From Ramlibacter sp. (GTDB lineage Bacteria; Pseudomonadota; Gammaproteobacteria; Burkholderiales; Burkholderiaceae_C), in the NCBI GenBank assembly GCA_030831585.1, contig JAURKV010000185.1, positions 1 to 33,543 of the forward strand: a stretch of 33,543 nucleotides of DNA, written 5' to 3'. The notes beneath the pieces were generated by a model that ran no database searches, was not told the origin of the DNA, and worked only from the letters and a program-made list of their open reading frames with translations. Every line of letters starts with the position of its first letter. The first letter of the stretch is position 1. Position numbers and translations under genes: made by a program. Below are positions 1 through 7,483 of the stretch, piece after piece.

Positions 1-45
1 CCAGACGGTGACCCAGTGGCCCGTCGCAGCAAGCGGTGCGTTCAT
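1..45 (-). CDS. Start of an unidentified gene (partial, runs off the left edge)
   Basis: On the minus strand an ATG at 45 overlaps the TGA of the CitE-like gene (stop at 42-44) in an ATGA arrangement. It opens a frame of 15 codons reading MNAPLAATGHWVTVW up to the window edge. The tight coupling is the same as for the other genes of this operon, so I think it is the next gene downstream. Fifteen residues are too few to assign a family. It is probably another enzyme of the CoA-linked pathway, but that comes from position only. Confidence 0.45.
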   Translation of the reverse strand, partial: MNAPLAATGHWVTVW

Positions 46-905
46 TCCGGGAATGCCAACCAGCGGCGCGCGCGGTCGACGATGGGGCGGTCGATCATCC
101 GGCCGTCCAACAGCACCGCACCCAGGCCCGCCACGCGCGCCGCTTCATCGGCGGCGAGCACGCGTGCAGCCCAGGCCCGCTCCTGTGCCGTCGGCGAGAA
201 GCCGCGGTTGACGATGGGCACCTGCTTCGGGTGAATGCAGACCGAGCCTGTGAAGCCCATGGCCCGGCCGGCGCGCACGGTGTGCTCAAAGCCTGCCACG
301 TCGTCCACGACCGCAATGCTTCCGGCCAGGCCCCAGCAGGCCAGGCCATAGGCGTGCGCGCAGGTCAAAACCTGTTGTGCCGGCCAGGTCAGTGCCGCCG
401 GTTCGGGCGGGACGCCCAGGGCCCCAGCGTAGTCCTCGGCGCCGAAGCCCAGCGCGCACAGGGCAGGGTGGGGCGCGACTTCCGCTGCCGCCAACACGCC
501 CAGGGGGGTTTCCAGCAAAGCCGCAATGGGCGGTGGCGATTGGCCGTGGGCGGCCGCGTGGCCTGCCAGCGCTTGGGCAAAGTTATTCAGTTGGGCCAGC
601 GTCTCCACTTTGGGCAGCATCACGGCGGCAAGGTGCGCAAGGGGCATGTCCTGCAGGTCTTGCTGCCATAGCGTTGGCTCGCTGTTCACACGCAAGACCA
701 CGCTGGCACCGCGCCGGGCCAGGTTCTCTACGGCCGCTCGCGCCATTGGGCGGGCATCGGCCTTACGGTCGGGGGGGATGGCGTCTTCCAGATCGACCAC
801 CAGCGCATCGGCGCCGCGCTCGGTGGCCTTGGCCAGCAGATGGTCTGCTGTCGCAGGCAGGAAAAGCAGCGAGCGCGCCTGCCGGAGGTTGGGCCTCAAC
901 TGCAT
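42..905 (-). CDS. HpcH/HpaI aldolase / citrate lyase beta-subunit (CitE-like) protein
   Basis: CitE-like TIM-barrel enzyme of about 287 residues. Members cleave or form C-C bonds of acyl-CoA substrates (citryl-CoA, malyl-CoA, methylmalyl-CoA types) with Mg2+. Visible family features are an N-terminal RSLLFLPA strand, the metal-site segment VDLEDAIP, an RVNS strand carrying the conserved Arg, the ALLETPLGVL segment with its Glu, and the C-terminal GSVCIHPKQV motif. I chose the ATG at 905 (MQLRPNLRQ) over an in-frame start at 938 because it gives a 10-nt overlap with the upstream CoA-transferase stop and the usual family length. Lying directly after a class III CoA-transferase, it suggests activation of an organic acid to its CoA thioester followed by lyase cleavage. 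The exact substrate cannot be read from the sequence. Confidence 0.85.
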   Translation of the reverse strand: MQLRPNLRQARSLLFLPATADHLLAKATERGADALVVDLEDAIPPDRKADARPMARAAVENLARRGASVVLRVNSEPTLWQQDLQDMPLAHLAAVMLPKVETLAQLNNFAQALAGHAAAHGQSPPPIAALLETPLGVLAAAEVAPHPALCALGFGAEDYAGALGVPPEPAALTWPAQQVLTCAHAYGLACWGLAGSIAVVDDVAGFEHTVRAGRAMGFTGSVCIHPKQVPIVNRGFSPTAQERAWAARVLAADEAARVAGLGAVLLDGRMIDRPIVDRARRWLAFPE

Positions 906-2146
906 TCGACGCCCCCTTGCTGCTTGAGGCTGGCGCACTGGGCAGGGGTTGCGCCCAGTTCGCGAAGCAGTTCCTCTGTGTGCTGGCCCCGCCGCGGCGC
1001 GGTGCTTCGGATGCTGCCCGGAGTTCCTTGCAGGCGAGGTGTCACCTGGTGCATGACCGTGGGCGCGCTCCCATCACCGCTGTCCACGCGCACATAGACG
1101 CCCCGCTGCGCAACATGCGAATCGGCCATGAGCTGTGACGGCGCGTAGATCGGTCCCACCGTCACCCCATGGCTGCGGAATACCGCCAGGCATTGCGCCT
1201 GGGGGAGGCCAGCGATGAAGTCGGCCACCATGCCGTCCAGTTCTTTGTCATTGCTCAGCCGCGCGGCGTTGGTGGCAAAGCGCGGGTCGTCGAAAAGCGG
1301 GCCACGGCCAATCGCTTCGAAGACCCGGCGCGCCATGGCGTCGGTCGATCCGCTCATGGACACCCATAGGCCGTCCTTGCAGCGATAGCTGCCCCGTGGC
1401 GAGGCAATCTTGCGGCCAGGATCTCCCTCCACGCCAGTGGCGGCATAGGCGCTGACATCTGGCCCCATGATGGCCAGCATGGGCTCCAGGAGCGACAGAT
1501 CCACCACCTGTCCTCGGCCGCCGCGCACTTCTACCTCACGCAGCGCCGTCATCGTGGCGAAGGCCCCGGTGAGCCCGGTGATCATGTCGGCCATTGCCAG
1601 GTTCGGCAGTTGCGGGACGCCATCACCACTGCGGTGCTTGTGGGCAAATCCGCTGAAGCCTTCGATCAGGCTGCCGAAGCCCGGTAACTCGCGATAGGGG
1701 CCGCTCTGGCCCCAGCCAGACAGACGCACGATGACCAGACGCGGGTGTTCCGCAAGCAAGACATCGGGCCCGAGTCCCATGGCCTCCAGCGTGCCGGGCC
1801 GAAAGCTCTCAACCAGCACCTGGGCCGTACCCATGAGCCGACGCAACCAGCCTACCGCCTCTGCGTTCCGCAGGTCCAGTGCCAGGCTCCGCTTGTTGCG
1901 GGCATAGGTACGCCACCAGCCGTCAAAGCCCTGCTGGAAGTCGGCATGGGTCTCACGCCATTCGCGAAGGGTGTCGCCTGAACCGGCAGCTTCGACCTTG
2001 ATGACATCGGCGCCAAAATCTGCCAGTTGCAGCGTCAACATATTGCCCGCGACCAGCCGTGACAAGTCGAGCACCCGCACGCCCTGCAGCGGGCCGGTTG
2101 CGGCGGGCTGTAGAGGCTGTAGCGGCAGGGAGGGTTCGGTGCTCAC
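896..2146 (-). CDS. CaiB/BaiF family (class III) CoA-transferase
   Basis: Class III CoA-transferase of 416 residues, the normal family size. These enzymes move CoA between carboxylic acids through an aspartyl-CoA anhydride. The GVRVLDLSRLVAGN start, the LADFGADVIKVE strand and the NKRSLALDL and LVESFRPG segments are classical. The catalytic Asp is most likely D187 in the LAMADMITGL motif. The start is a GTG at 2146 that overlaps the stop of the upstream Bug-type gene in a GTGA arrangement, so translation is probably coupled. The binding protein, CoA-transferase and lyase together look like a small acid-uptake and activation operon. The donor CoA and acceptor acid are unknown. Confidence 0.9.
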   Translation of the reverse strand: MSTEPSLPLQPLQPAATGPLQGVRVLDLSRLVAGNMLTLQLADFGADVIKVEAAGSGDTLREWRETHADFQQGFDGWWRTYARNKRSLALDLRNAEAVGWLRRLMGTAQVLVESFRPGTLEAMGLGPDVLLAEHPRLVIVRLSGWGQSGPYRELPGFGSLIEGFSGFAHKHRSGDGVPQLPNLAMADMITGLTGAFATMTALREVEVRGGRGQVVDLSLLEPMLAIMGPDVSAYAATGVEGDPGRKIASPRGSYRCKDGLWVSMSGSTDAMARRVFEAIGRGPLFDDPRFATNAARLSNDKELDGMVADFIAGLPQAQCLAVFRSHGVTVGPIYAPSQLMADSHVAQRGVYVRVDSGDGSAPTVMHQVTPRLQGTPGSIRSTAPRRGQHTEELLRELGATPAQCASLKQQGGVECS

Positions 2147-3111
2147 TCGTCTTTCAGCCCAAGTTGGCGTACCAGCGGACTCCAGACGGCAGCTTCCTTA
2201 CCGAGCAGTTCGTTGAACGCGGGCAGGCTGACCTTGAGGGGATCGGTTTCGATGGCGGCGAAACGCTGGACGACCTCGGGGTTGGTGAGGACCTTGGTCA
2301 TTGCGGCGCCGATCCGGTCGGCGACTTCCTTGGGCGTTCCTTTGGGCGCAAAGAGTCCGCCGATGACCGCAATTTGAATGCCAGGCGCGCCGGCTTCGGC
2401 CAGCGTCGGAACGTCGGGCAGTGAGCCTTCCCGCGCAGTGTCCGTGGTGGCCAGGGCGCGCAGGCGGCCACTCTTGATGTGGGGCATGGCGGCGGTGAGG
2501 GAGTCGGTGGCAAAAAGAACTTGACCGCCCATCAGGTCGGTGAGGGCTGCGCCACTTCCTTTGTAGGGCACGTGTGTGGCCTGGATCCCAGCCTTTCGCA
2601 GCACCAGCTCGGATCCCAGGTGGGTCATGGTGCCAACGCCGGCAGACGCATAGCTTTGCGGCTTGGCGCGCACTTGGGCAACCAATTCAGCCAGGGTCTT
2701 GGGGGCCGTGGGCGTGTTGGCCACCAGCACGGCAAACGGGGCGCGCATCACCGGTGCCACCGGGATGTAGTCGGCCAGGCTGTAGCGGGCATTTGGGTTC
2801 ATGACCGGCACCACAAAGAGACCCGCCGTCGAGGTAAATAGCAGCGTGTAGCCGTCGGCTGGCGCGCGGGCTACCGATTGGTGGCCCAGGATGCCGGATG
2901 CACCGGCGCGGTTTTCGACAACCACGGTCTGGCCCAGTTGGGGGCCGAGGTAGCCGGCCAGCAGGCGCGCCATGACATCGCTGCCAGAGCCAGTGCCCTG
3001 TGTGACCACCAGCGTGATCGGCTTACTGGGGTAGTTATCGGCCTGGGCCATCGGAGCCCACGAACAAAAAATAGCCGCAGCGAGCAGGGAGCGGCGAAGT
3101 GCAGAATGCAT
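2143..3111 (-). CDS. Bug/TctC-family periplasmic substrate-binding protein
   Basis: Tripartite tricarboxylate transporter-type binding protein of 322 residues. It has a cleavable Sec signal (MHSALRRSLLAAAIFCSWAP, cleavage probably after MAQA). The mature protein starts NYPSKPITLVV and has the Bug hallmarks: GSGSDVMARLLA, VVENRAGASG, HVPYKGSGAALTDLMGGQV and a C-terminal GLFAPKGTPKEV. These proteins bind carboxylic acids in the periplasm. An AGAGGG Shine-Dalgarno sequence sits just upstream of the ATG. First gene of the leftward operon and divergent from a MarR gene. No TctA/TctB membrane subunits are in the window, which is common for Bug proteins in Burkholderiales. Confidence 0.93.
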   Translation of the reverse strand: MHSALRRSLLAAAIFCSWAPMAQADNYPSKPITLVVTQGTGSGSDVMARLLAGYLGPQLGQTVVVENRAGASGILGHQSVARAPADGYTLLFTSTAGLFVVPVMNPNARYSLADYIPVAPVMRAPFAVLVANTPTAPKTLAELVAQVRAKPQSYASAGVGTMTHLGSELVLRKAGIQATHVPYKGSGAALTDLMGGQVLFATDSLTAAMPHIKSGRLRALATTDTAREGSLPDVPTLAEAGAPGIQIAVIGGLFAPKGTPKEVADRIGAAMTKVLTNPEVVQRFAAIETDPLKVSLPAFNELLGKEAAVWSPLVRQLGLKDE

Positions 3112-3159
3112 GGAACCCTCTTTGGTGTTGGTGAACGCGCGCCCGAGAGTAAGGGAATT

Positions 3160-3177
3160 TATGTGCTAGAGCAAGTA
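3160..3177. promoter_or_regulatory. Imperfect palindrome, candidate MarR operator
   Basis: Between the divergent TctC-like gene (ATG at 3111) and marR (ATG at 3183) the 18-mer TATGTGCTAGAGCAAGTA has dyad symmetry: TGCT/AGCA arms around AG and flanking TA/TA pairs. MarR dimers usually bind palindromes of 16-20 bp in such regions. It ends 5 nt before the marR ATG, so a bound repressor could also block marR expression. The assignment to this regulator is inferred from position. Confidence 0.4.
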
Positions 3178-3182
3178 TTTCC

Positions 3183-3683
3183 ATGAAGAGCAAAAAGACC
3201 ATTTCAGTCACCCCCGCCGCTCTGCGGCGCCACCAACCGGAAGAGTTGATTACCTTCCGGGTTTCGGTGCTTTCGCAGTTGCTCTCTCGCGTGGTGGAGG
3301 GCTCGGTCAGCCAGGAATTGGGGCTGTCCAGTCGTCAATGGCGGGTGCTGATCATGCTCAATCGCTTGGGGTCCTCCACCTCAGGTCAGGTGGCAACCGC
3401 GACGCAGCTTGACCACAGCCAGGTGAGCCGGGCCAGTCACGAACTCGTGGACAAGGGCTTGATCGCGATGGACAGTGACCCTGCAGATGGCAGGCGCCAG
3501 CAGCTGTCGGTGACGGCTGCGGGCGTGGACGTGCTGCGCCAGGGCATCGTGGGATCACTGGCCCGCCAGGCGCGCCTGCGTAACTGCCTGAGCGACGAGG
3601 ACTATCGGGTTCTGGGCAAGGCGCTGGCGCTATTGTCCACCGAGGCCAAGGCCATGATCGAAGAGTCGCGAGGCGCTCGTTGA
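3183..3683 (+). CDS. MarR-family transcriptional regulator
   Basis: Winged-helix regulator of 166 residues. The core (about residues 35-115) holds the wHTH: SRQWRVLIMLNRLG, then TSGQVATATQLDHSQVSRA (recognition helix), then LVDKGLIAMDSDPADGRRQQLSVTAAG (wing with the typical D-x-R-R motif). It is divergent from the TctC/CoA-transferase/CitE operon across 71 bp, the usual arrangement for a regulator of the neighbouring catabolic genes whose ligand is the substrate or its CoA ester. No clear Shine-Dalgarno sequence precedes the ATG. Confidence 0.9.
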   Translation: MKSKKTISVTPAALRRHQPEELITFRVSVLSQLLSRVVEGSVSQELGLSSRQWRVLIMLNRLGSSTSGQVATATQLDHSQVSRASHELVDKGLIAMDSDPADGRRQQLSVTAAGVDVLRQGIVGSLARQARLRNCLSDEDYRVLGKALALLSTEAKAMIEESRGAR

Positions 3684-3764
3684 TCTCGCAGCCTTCAGTA
3701 CGGCCATCAGGGCTGACTATGATTGAACGGTATCAGCCCAGGCAGGGGCGCAGGAGGGAGATGC

Positions 3765-3980
3765 ATGACTGAAGTCAAAAAGGTCACGGGCCCCGCCTCG
3801 TACTTTCCGTCCATCGAAAAAAAGTACGGTCAGCCCATTGCGCACTGGATAGCCCTGGTCCAGAAGCAAAAAGGCATGAAGCACATGGAAATTGTTCAGT
3901 GGCTCAAGACCGAGCACGGCCTGGGCCATGGGCACGCCAATGCCATCGTTGCGTATTGCCTGGCCGCCAAGTCAGCGTGA
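3765..3980 (+). CDS. DUF4287 domain protein, 71 residues
   Basis: Small protein made almost entirely of one DUF4287 domain: SYFPSIEKKYG, then HWIALVQKQKGMKHMEIVQWLK, then the GLGHGHANAIVAYCL helix. The start at 3765 is supported by a strong GGAGGGAG Shine-Dalgarno sequence 4 nt upstream; an upstream in-frame ATG at 3723 has none. The family has no established function. It stands alone and converges with the cupredoxin gene, so neighbours give no clue. High Lys and His content, no membrane segment. Confidence 0.8.
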   Translation: MTEVKKVTGPASYFPSIEKKYGQPIAHWIALVQKQKGMKHMEIVQWLKTEHGLGHGHANAIVAYCLAAKSA

Positions 3981-4071
3981 CATGACACGGCCCGGCGGGC
4001 TGGGTACGGGTGGCCCATGCCGCCCAGTGCGCCATCACTCGGCGCTCGGTATCGCTCAGCCCGGTGATGAA

Positions 4072-5040
4072 TCAGTGCTTGTGAGCACTGTGGTCATGCG
4101 CCGCTGACGCCGATTTGCCTGGGTTCGAAGGGGGGGTGGCCCCCGCGTTCACTTGAACTTTTCCGCGCATGCCACCCTCATAGTGACCCGGAATCAGGCA
4201 GGCCATTTGCAGGGTGGAAGCTTGCGCAAAGCGCACCACCAACTCGCCGCTTTGCCCCGGAGCAAGCGCGATCGCGGCGCCACCGCCGTGGCTGTGGGCG
4301 GCATGGGGCACACCTTTCTTCATTTCGTCGGCGTGCTGCTTGATTTCTTCATCGGTGCCCAACACCAACTCGTGGGGCAACTTGCCGTCGTTGTAGACCC
4401 GTAGCTTGAGGGTTTCGCCGGCCTTCACTTCAATCTGGTTCGGGCTGAAGCGCATGTCATCGCCCATGCGGATGTCGATGCTGCGGTCCACCTTCAAGGC
4501 GGTCATACCACTGGAGGATGCGGCTGCCCCGTGGTCCTCTCCCGAGCCATGTCCCTGGGCACCGTGGGCGTGGCCTCCCAGGTATTGGGGGTTACGCTCG
4601 AGCCATTGCCAAGTGCCATAACTGCCCAGGCTGATGAGCACACCTGCCACCAGGGCGTAAAGCGTGCTGGCGGGCCGCCAGGCGCCGGAAGTGCTCAGTG
4701 CCATTGCGGGCACAGAAATGGCAAAGCCCAGGGGCACCACCCAGGCGCTGCGGGCGGGCGAATCGGGGAAATGCTGCAAGCCGCCGGTGAAAAACCCCAG
4801 GCCTACGGACAGCAGGGCGCCGAGCAGCAAGGTTTTCCAAAGTCCCTCCCGTGGCCCCGTGTCGTCCTCAAGGCGGTGCAGCATGAGCGCGCCGGCCACA
4901 AACAGCAAGATGCCCGCGGCAGCCGTCCACAGGGAGCGCTCGCCACTGAAAAAACCGTGATTGACCGCGCCCGAAATAAAGCTGATGCCGCTGTACTTCA
5001 GCAGCATGGCTGCATGTTGGTGCTGAAATGAGTCGCGCAA
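4072..5040 (-). CDS. Membrane-anchored cupredoxin-domain protein
   Basis: Fusion of an N-terminal membrane domain (about residues 13-145, four or five hydrophobic helices) with a C-terminal cupredoxin domain (about 185-298). The candidate type-1 copper ligands are all present: H223 in KLPHELVLG, and C281, H286 and M291 in the CLIPGHYEGGM loop. A His-rich linker (157-170), a His-containing insert (236-251) and a HDHSAHKH tail may bind extra metal. The start is probably TTG at 5040, with GGAG six nt upstream; the first ATG (5007) has no Shine-Dalgarno sequence. Expected role: a copper-binding or electron-transfer protein at the outer face of the inner membrane, possibly in copper handling. It stands alone and convergent with the DUF4287 gene. 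Confidence 0.8.
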   Translation of the reverse strand: MRDSFQHQHAAMLLKYSGISFISGAVNHGFFSGERSLWTAAAGILLFVAGALMLHRLEDDTGPREGLWKTLLLGALLSVGLGFFTGGLQHFPDSPARSAWVVPLGFAISVPAMALSTSGAWRPASTLYALVAGVLISLGSYGTWQWLERNPQYLGGHAHGAQGHGSGEDHGAAASSSGMTALKVDRSIDIRMGDDMRFSPNQIEVKAGETLKLRVYNDGKLPHELVLGTDEEIKQHADEMKKGVPHAAHSHGGGAAIALAPGQSGELVVRFAQASTLQMACLIPGHYEGGMRGKVQVNAGATPPSNPGKSASAAHDHSAHKH

Positions 5041-5376
5041 GGGGTGCTCCAGGGGATGAGATGGGCCTCAGGTCATGCCAAGACGGTCTTGACCGCATTG
5101 ACTGCCCCAGCCTCGTGAATCTGGCGGCTGGCAATCTCGATCGAGGGTTCATTTAGCTTGATGGCATCTATTCTCAATGGGGGCAGGCGGGGGCCATTCT
5201 TGTCGATTTCTTACCCCTTGAGGGCTGAGGGTCGAAGTGCACCACGGCCGCCATGCGCCTGCCGGCCCGGTGGCCATCAGGGGGGCTGTCACGGCGGCCA
5301 TCACTGTCCTCATCACGGTATGGGCCCGCGTCCCGCATTGATGGGCAGTGGCTCTTGAAGCGCCGCCCGGTCTGCT

Positions 5377-5391
5377 TGGCACAGCTTTTGC
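5377..5391 (+). promoter_or_regulatory. Sigma-54 (RpoN) -24/-12 promoter of the biuret/ureide operon
   Basis: The sequence TGGCACAGCTTTTGC matches the sigma-54 consensus TGGCAC-N5-TTGC exactly. The invariant GG is at 5378-5379 and the invariant GC at 5390-5391, separated by 10 nt. The predicted transcription start is near 5403. Sigma-54 control fits a nitrogen-scavenging pathway, which is usually activated by NtrC under nitrogen limitation. It implies that the in-frame ATG at 5348 lies upstream of the transcript and is not the start of the allophanate hydrolase. Confidence 0.8.
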
Positions 5392-5396
5392 GATCC

Positions 5397-5412
5397 TTCT
5401 TGTACACAAGAA
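5397..5412. promoter_or_regulatory. Perfect 7-2-7 inverted repeat, candidate GntR/FCD operator
   Basis: TTCTTGTACACAAGAA has perfect 7-nt arms around AC and contains the TNGT-N2-ACNA pattern of FadR-type GntR operators. It covers the predicted sigma-54 start (about 5403), so a bound repressor would block promoter opening or clearance. The last gene of this run (16588-17304) encodes a GntR/FCD regulator and is the obvious candidate binder, which would make it autoregulatory. Confidence 0.6.
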
Positions 5413-5425
5413 TGGATGCTTCAAA

Positions 5426-7213
5426 GTGGTGCAAGTTACTGGTTCGGTCGCTCCTGATGTCCCTGTGTTGGGGAGCCCCGACGCTGCCTGGATTTGCCGG
5501 CTGACCCCATCCCCGGTGAGCCAGGCTTCGGACGAACAGGGCGAACAGGGCGATCAGGCGCTGGCGGGGCTGTCATTCGCCGTGAAGGACAACATCGATG
5601 TCGCTGGCTTGCCCACCACGGCGGCCTGTCCGGACTTTGCGCACACGCCCACAAGGACGGCAGTGGTGGTGGAGCGTCTGCTCCGCTCTGGTGCACGCTT
5701 GTGTGGCAAGACCAACCTTGACCAGTTCGCCTGCGGATTGAACGGCAGCCGTAGCCCCTATGGCGCCGTGCCCAATGCGTTTGACGCCAGGTACGTGAGT
5801 GGCGGTTCCAGCGCCGGTTCGGCCTACGCGGTGGCCACCGGGCAGGTGGACTTCGCGCTCGGCACCGACACCGCAGGCTCCGGGCGGGTGCCGGCGGGCC
5901 TGAACAACATCGTGGGGCTCAAGCCCTCGCGCGGTTTGATCAGCACGCAGGGCGTGCTGCCGGCGGCCCAGAGTGTGGACGTGGTGTCCATCTTCGCCCG
6001 CACCGTTCCGATGGCGCTGCGCGTGCTGGCCACAGCCCTGGCGCCAGACCCTCAGGATGCGTATTCACGCACGCTGCCCCTGCGTACTGCACCGTTCGGC
6101 AATGCGTTTCGCTTCGGGGTGCCGAGCGCGCCTGATTTTTGCGGTGATGCGCTGGCTGAGGCGGAGTTTGGGGCTGCGGTTCGGCGCATGGAGTCCCTGG
6201 GCGGTACGGCCCTTGCCTTTGACTACCAGCCCTTTGCCCGGGCCGCCGCACTGCTGTATGAAAGCGCGCTGGTCGCTGAGCGCTACGCGGCAATCCGCTC
6301 ATTCTTTGACGATCACGCCGATTCGGTGATGGAGCCAGTGCGCAGCATCATTGCCCAGGGGCAAAAGTACAGTGCCGCCGATGTCTTTGACGCCCAGCGC
6401 AGCTTGCGCCTGATCGCGCAAGAAGTAGCCCCTTTGTGGGAGCGCATCGACTGCATGCTCGTGCCCACGGCGCCGACCCACTACACGATCGAGGAGATGC
6501 AGGCCGACCCGGTGGGGCTCAATCGGAACCTCGGCACTTACACCAACTTCGTCAACTTGCTCGACTATGCGGCGCTGTCGGTTCCCAGCAGCATCCGGCC
6601 CGATGGCCTGCCTTTTGGTGTCACCTTGATTGGTGCCTGCGGCAGCGACTGGGCCTTGGCGGAACTTGGCCAGCGCTATCACCAAGCGTCGGGCCTCTCC
6701 TTGGGTGCTACGGGTCAGGCGCTGCCTGCAGCCGAGGCGTTGGTCCCTGTTCCCGTCGACCCGATCGAGCCGCGCGTGCAGGTGGCAGTGGTCGGCGCGC
6801 ACCTCTCGGGGATGCCTCTGAACTGGCAACTCACCGAGCGTGGCGCGCGCCTGGTGCGCCACACCCAGACCGCAGCCGACTACCGGCTGTATGCCTTGCC
6901 CGGCACGGTTCCGCCCAAGCCGGGGCTGGTGCGCGTTCCTGAGGGAACAGGCGCTCCCATTGCGTTGGAGGTCTGGGAGATGCCGACCGCGCAGTACGGA
7001 TCCTTCGTCGCCTTGATCCCCGCGCCGCTGGGAATCGGCACGGTACGCCTGTCGGACGGCGCACAAGTGCAGTGCTTCGTCTGCGAGAGCGAGGCGCTGC
7101 GGGGCGCACGAGACATCACCCACCTGGGCGGTTGGCGCGCCTACATGCAGGCCATTGCCACAGCGTCCGCAGCCTCGGTCACGCCTGCGGCCTCAGACAC
7201 GGCGGCAGCCTGA
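5426..7213 (+). CDS. atzF: Allophanate hydrolase (AtzF-type)
   Basis: Amidase-signature enzyme that hydrolyses allophanate to ammonia and an N-carboxycarbamate that breaks down to more ammonia and CO2. The amidase domain has Lys in FAVKDNIDVAGLPTTAACP, the cis-Ser in SGGSSAGSAYA and the nucleophile in GTDTAGSGRVP: K54, S128 and S152 from the proposed start. These align with K91, S165 and S189 of Pseudomonas AtzF. The C-terminal allophanate hydrolase domain (from about VQVAVVGAHLSG at 6778) is complete through DITHLGGWRAYMQAI. The start is uncertain. An in-frame ATG at 5348 lies upstream of the sigma-54 start, so GTG at 5426 or 5429 is preferred, though neither has a good Shine-Dalgarno sequence. 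The protein therefore seems to lack most of the usual N-terminal helical segment. First gene of the operon. Confidence 0.88.
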   Translation: MVQVTGSVAPDVPVLGSPDAAWICRLTPSPVSQASDEQGEQGDQALAGLSFAVKDNIDVAGLPTTAACPDFAHTPTRTAVVVERLLRSGARLCGKTNLDQFACGLNGSRSPYGAVPNAFDARYVSGGSSAGSAYAVATGQVDFALGTDTAGSGRVPAGLNNIVGLKPSRGLISTQGVLPAAQSVDVVSIFARTVPMALRVLATALAPDPQDAYSRTLPLRTAPFGNAFRFGVPSAPDFCGDALAEAEFGAAVRRMESLGGTALAFDYQPFARAAALLYESALVAERYAAIRSFFDDHADSVMEPVRSIIAQGQKYSAADVFDAQRSLRLIAQEVAPLWERIDCMLVPTAPTHYTIEEMQADPVGLNRNLGTYTNFVNLLDYAALSVPSSIRPDGLPFGVTLIGACGSDWALAELGQRYHQASGLSLGATGQALPAAEALVPVPVDPIEPRVQVAVVGAHLSGMPLNWQLTERGARLVRHTQTAADYRLYALPGTVPPKPGLVRVPEGTGAPIALEVWEMPTAQYGSFVALIPAPLGIGTVRLSDGAQVQCFVCESEALRGARDITHLGGWRAYMQAIATASAASVTPAASDTAAA

Positions 7214-7255
7214 GTCACGCCCCACCCTGAAGCCACACCCTAGCCAAAGACGCGC

Positions 7256-7483
7256 ATGACCGACCCGCAGCTTCTTGCCTACGCGAACGCCAGCGCCGAA
7301 GCGCTTGGCATTCCCATGGACGCGGCGCGGACCCAGAGAGTCGCGGGGTATCTGCGGCTCTCTGGCAGTTTCGCGGGCCTGCTGGACGCGGTTGCGATGG
7401 GCCCGGAACTGGAGCCGGCCGAGGTGTTTTGCCCGGCGCCATTTCCCAGCGTCGACCCTGCGTCAAGTGAGGGGCAGTCATGA
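7256..7483 (+). CDS. atzG: AtzG-like small subunit (DUF4089)
   Basis: A 75-residue helical protein of the AtzG/DUF4089 type, distantly like GatC. In the cyanuric acid pathway AtzG binds AtzE and is needed for a stable, active amidase. Visible features are LAYANASAEALGIPMD followed by RVAGYLRLSGSFAGLLDAVA and the EVFCPAPFP tail that wraps the large subunit in this family. The stop overlaps the atzE ATG (ATGA at 7480-7483), as expected for coupled synthesis of two subunits. Confidence 0.85.
   Translation: MTDPQLLAYANASAEALGIPMDAARTQRVAGYLRLSGSFAGLLDAVAMGPELEPAEVFCPAPFPSVDPASSEGQS

Larger units (their letters stand above)
5041..5425. other. Intergenic region ahead of the ureide operon
   Basis: About 385 bp separate the leftward cupredoxin gene from the likely start of atzF. 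The right end (5377-5412) carries a sigma-54 promoter and a palindrome, listed separately. The rest (5041-5376) is long enough for upstream activator sites. A half-site resembling NtrC (TGCACC at 5238-5243) has no convincing second half. No tRNA, convincing gene or clear terminator is visible. Confidence 0.5.

Noticed and set aside
5073-5178. Short minus-strand frame ending IHEAGAVNAVKTVLA, upstream of the cupredoxin gene
   Set aside because: The composition looks protein-like, but there is no Shine-Dalgarno sequence, only a TTG start, and no recognisable family. It could be a remnant; I do not call it.
5238-5243. NtrC-like half-site TGCACC upstream of the sigma-54 promoter
   Set aside because: The second half-site (GGTGCA at 5-nt spacing) is absent; a single hexamer is not evidence.
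5041-5376. Guanidine-type riboswitch ahead of the urea-related operon
   Set aside because: None of the conserved ykkC-type segments are visible, and the sigma-54 start lies downstream of this stretch.
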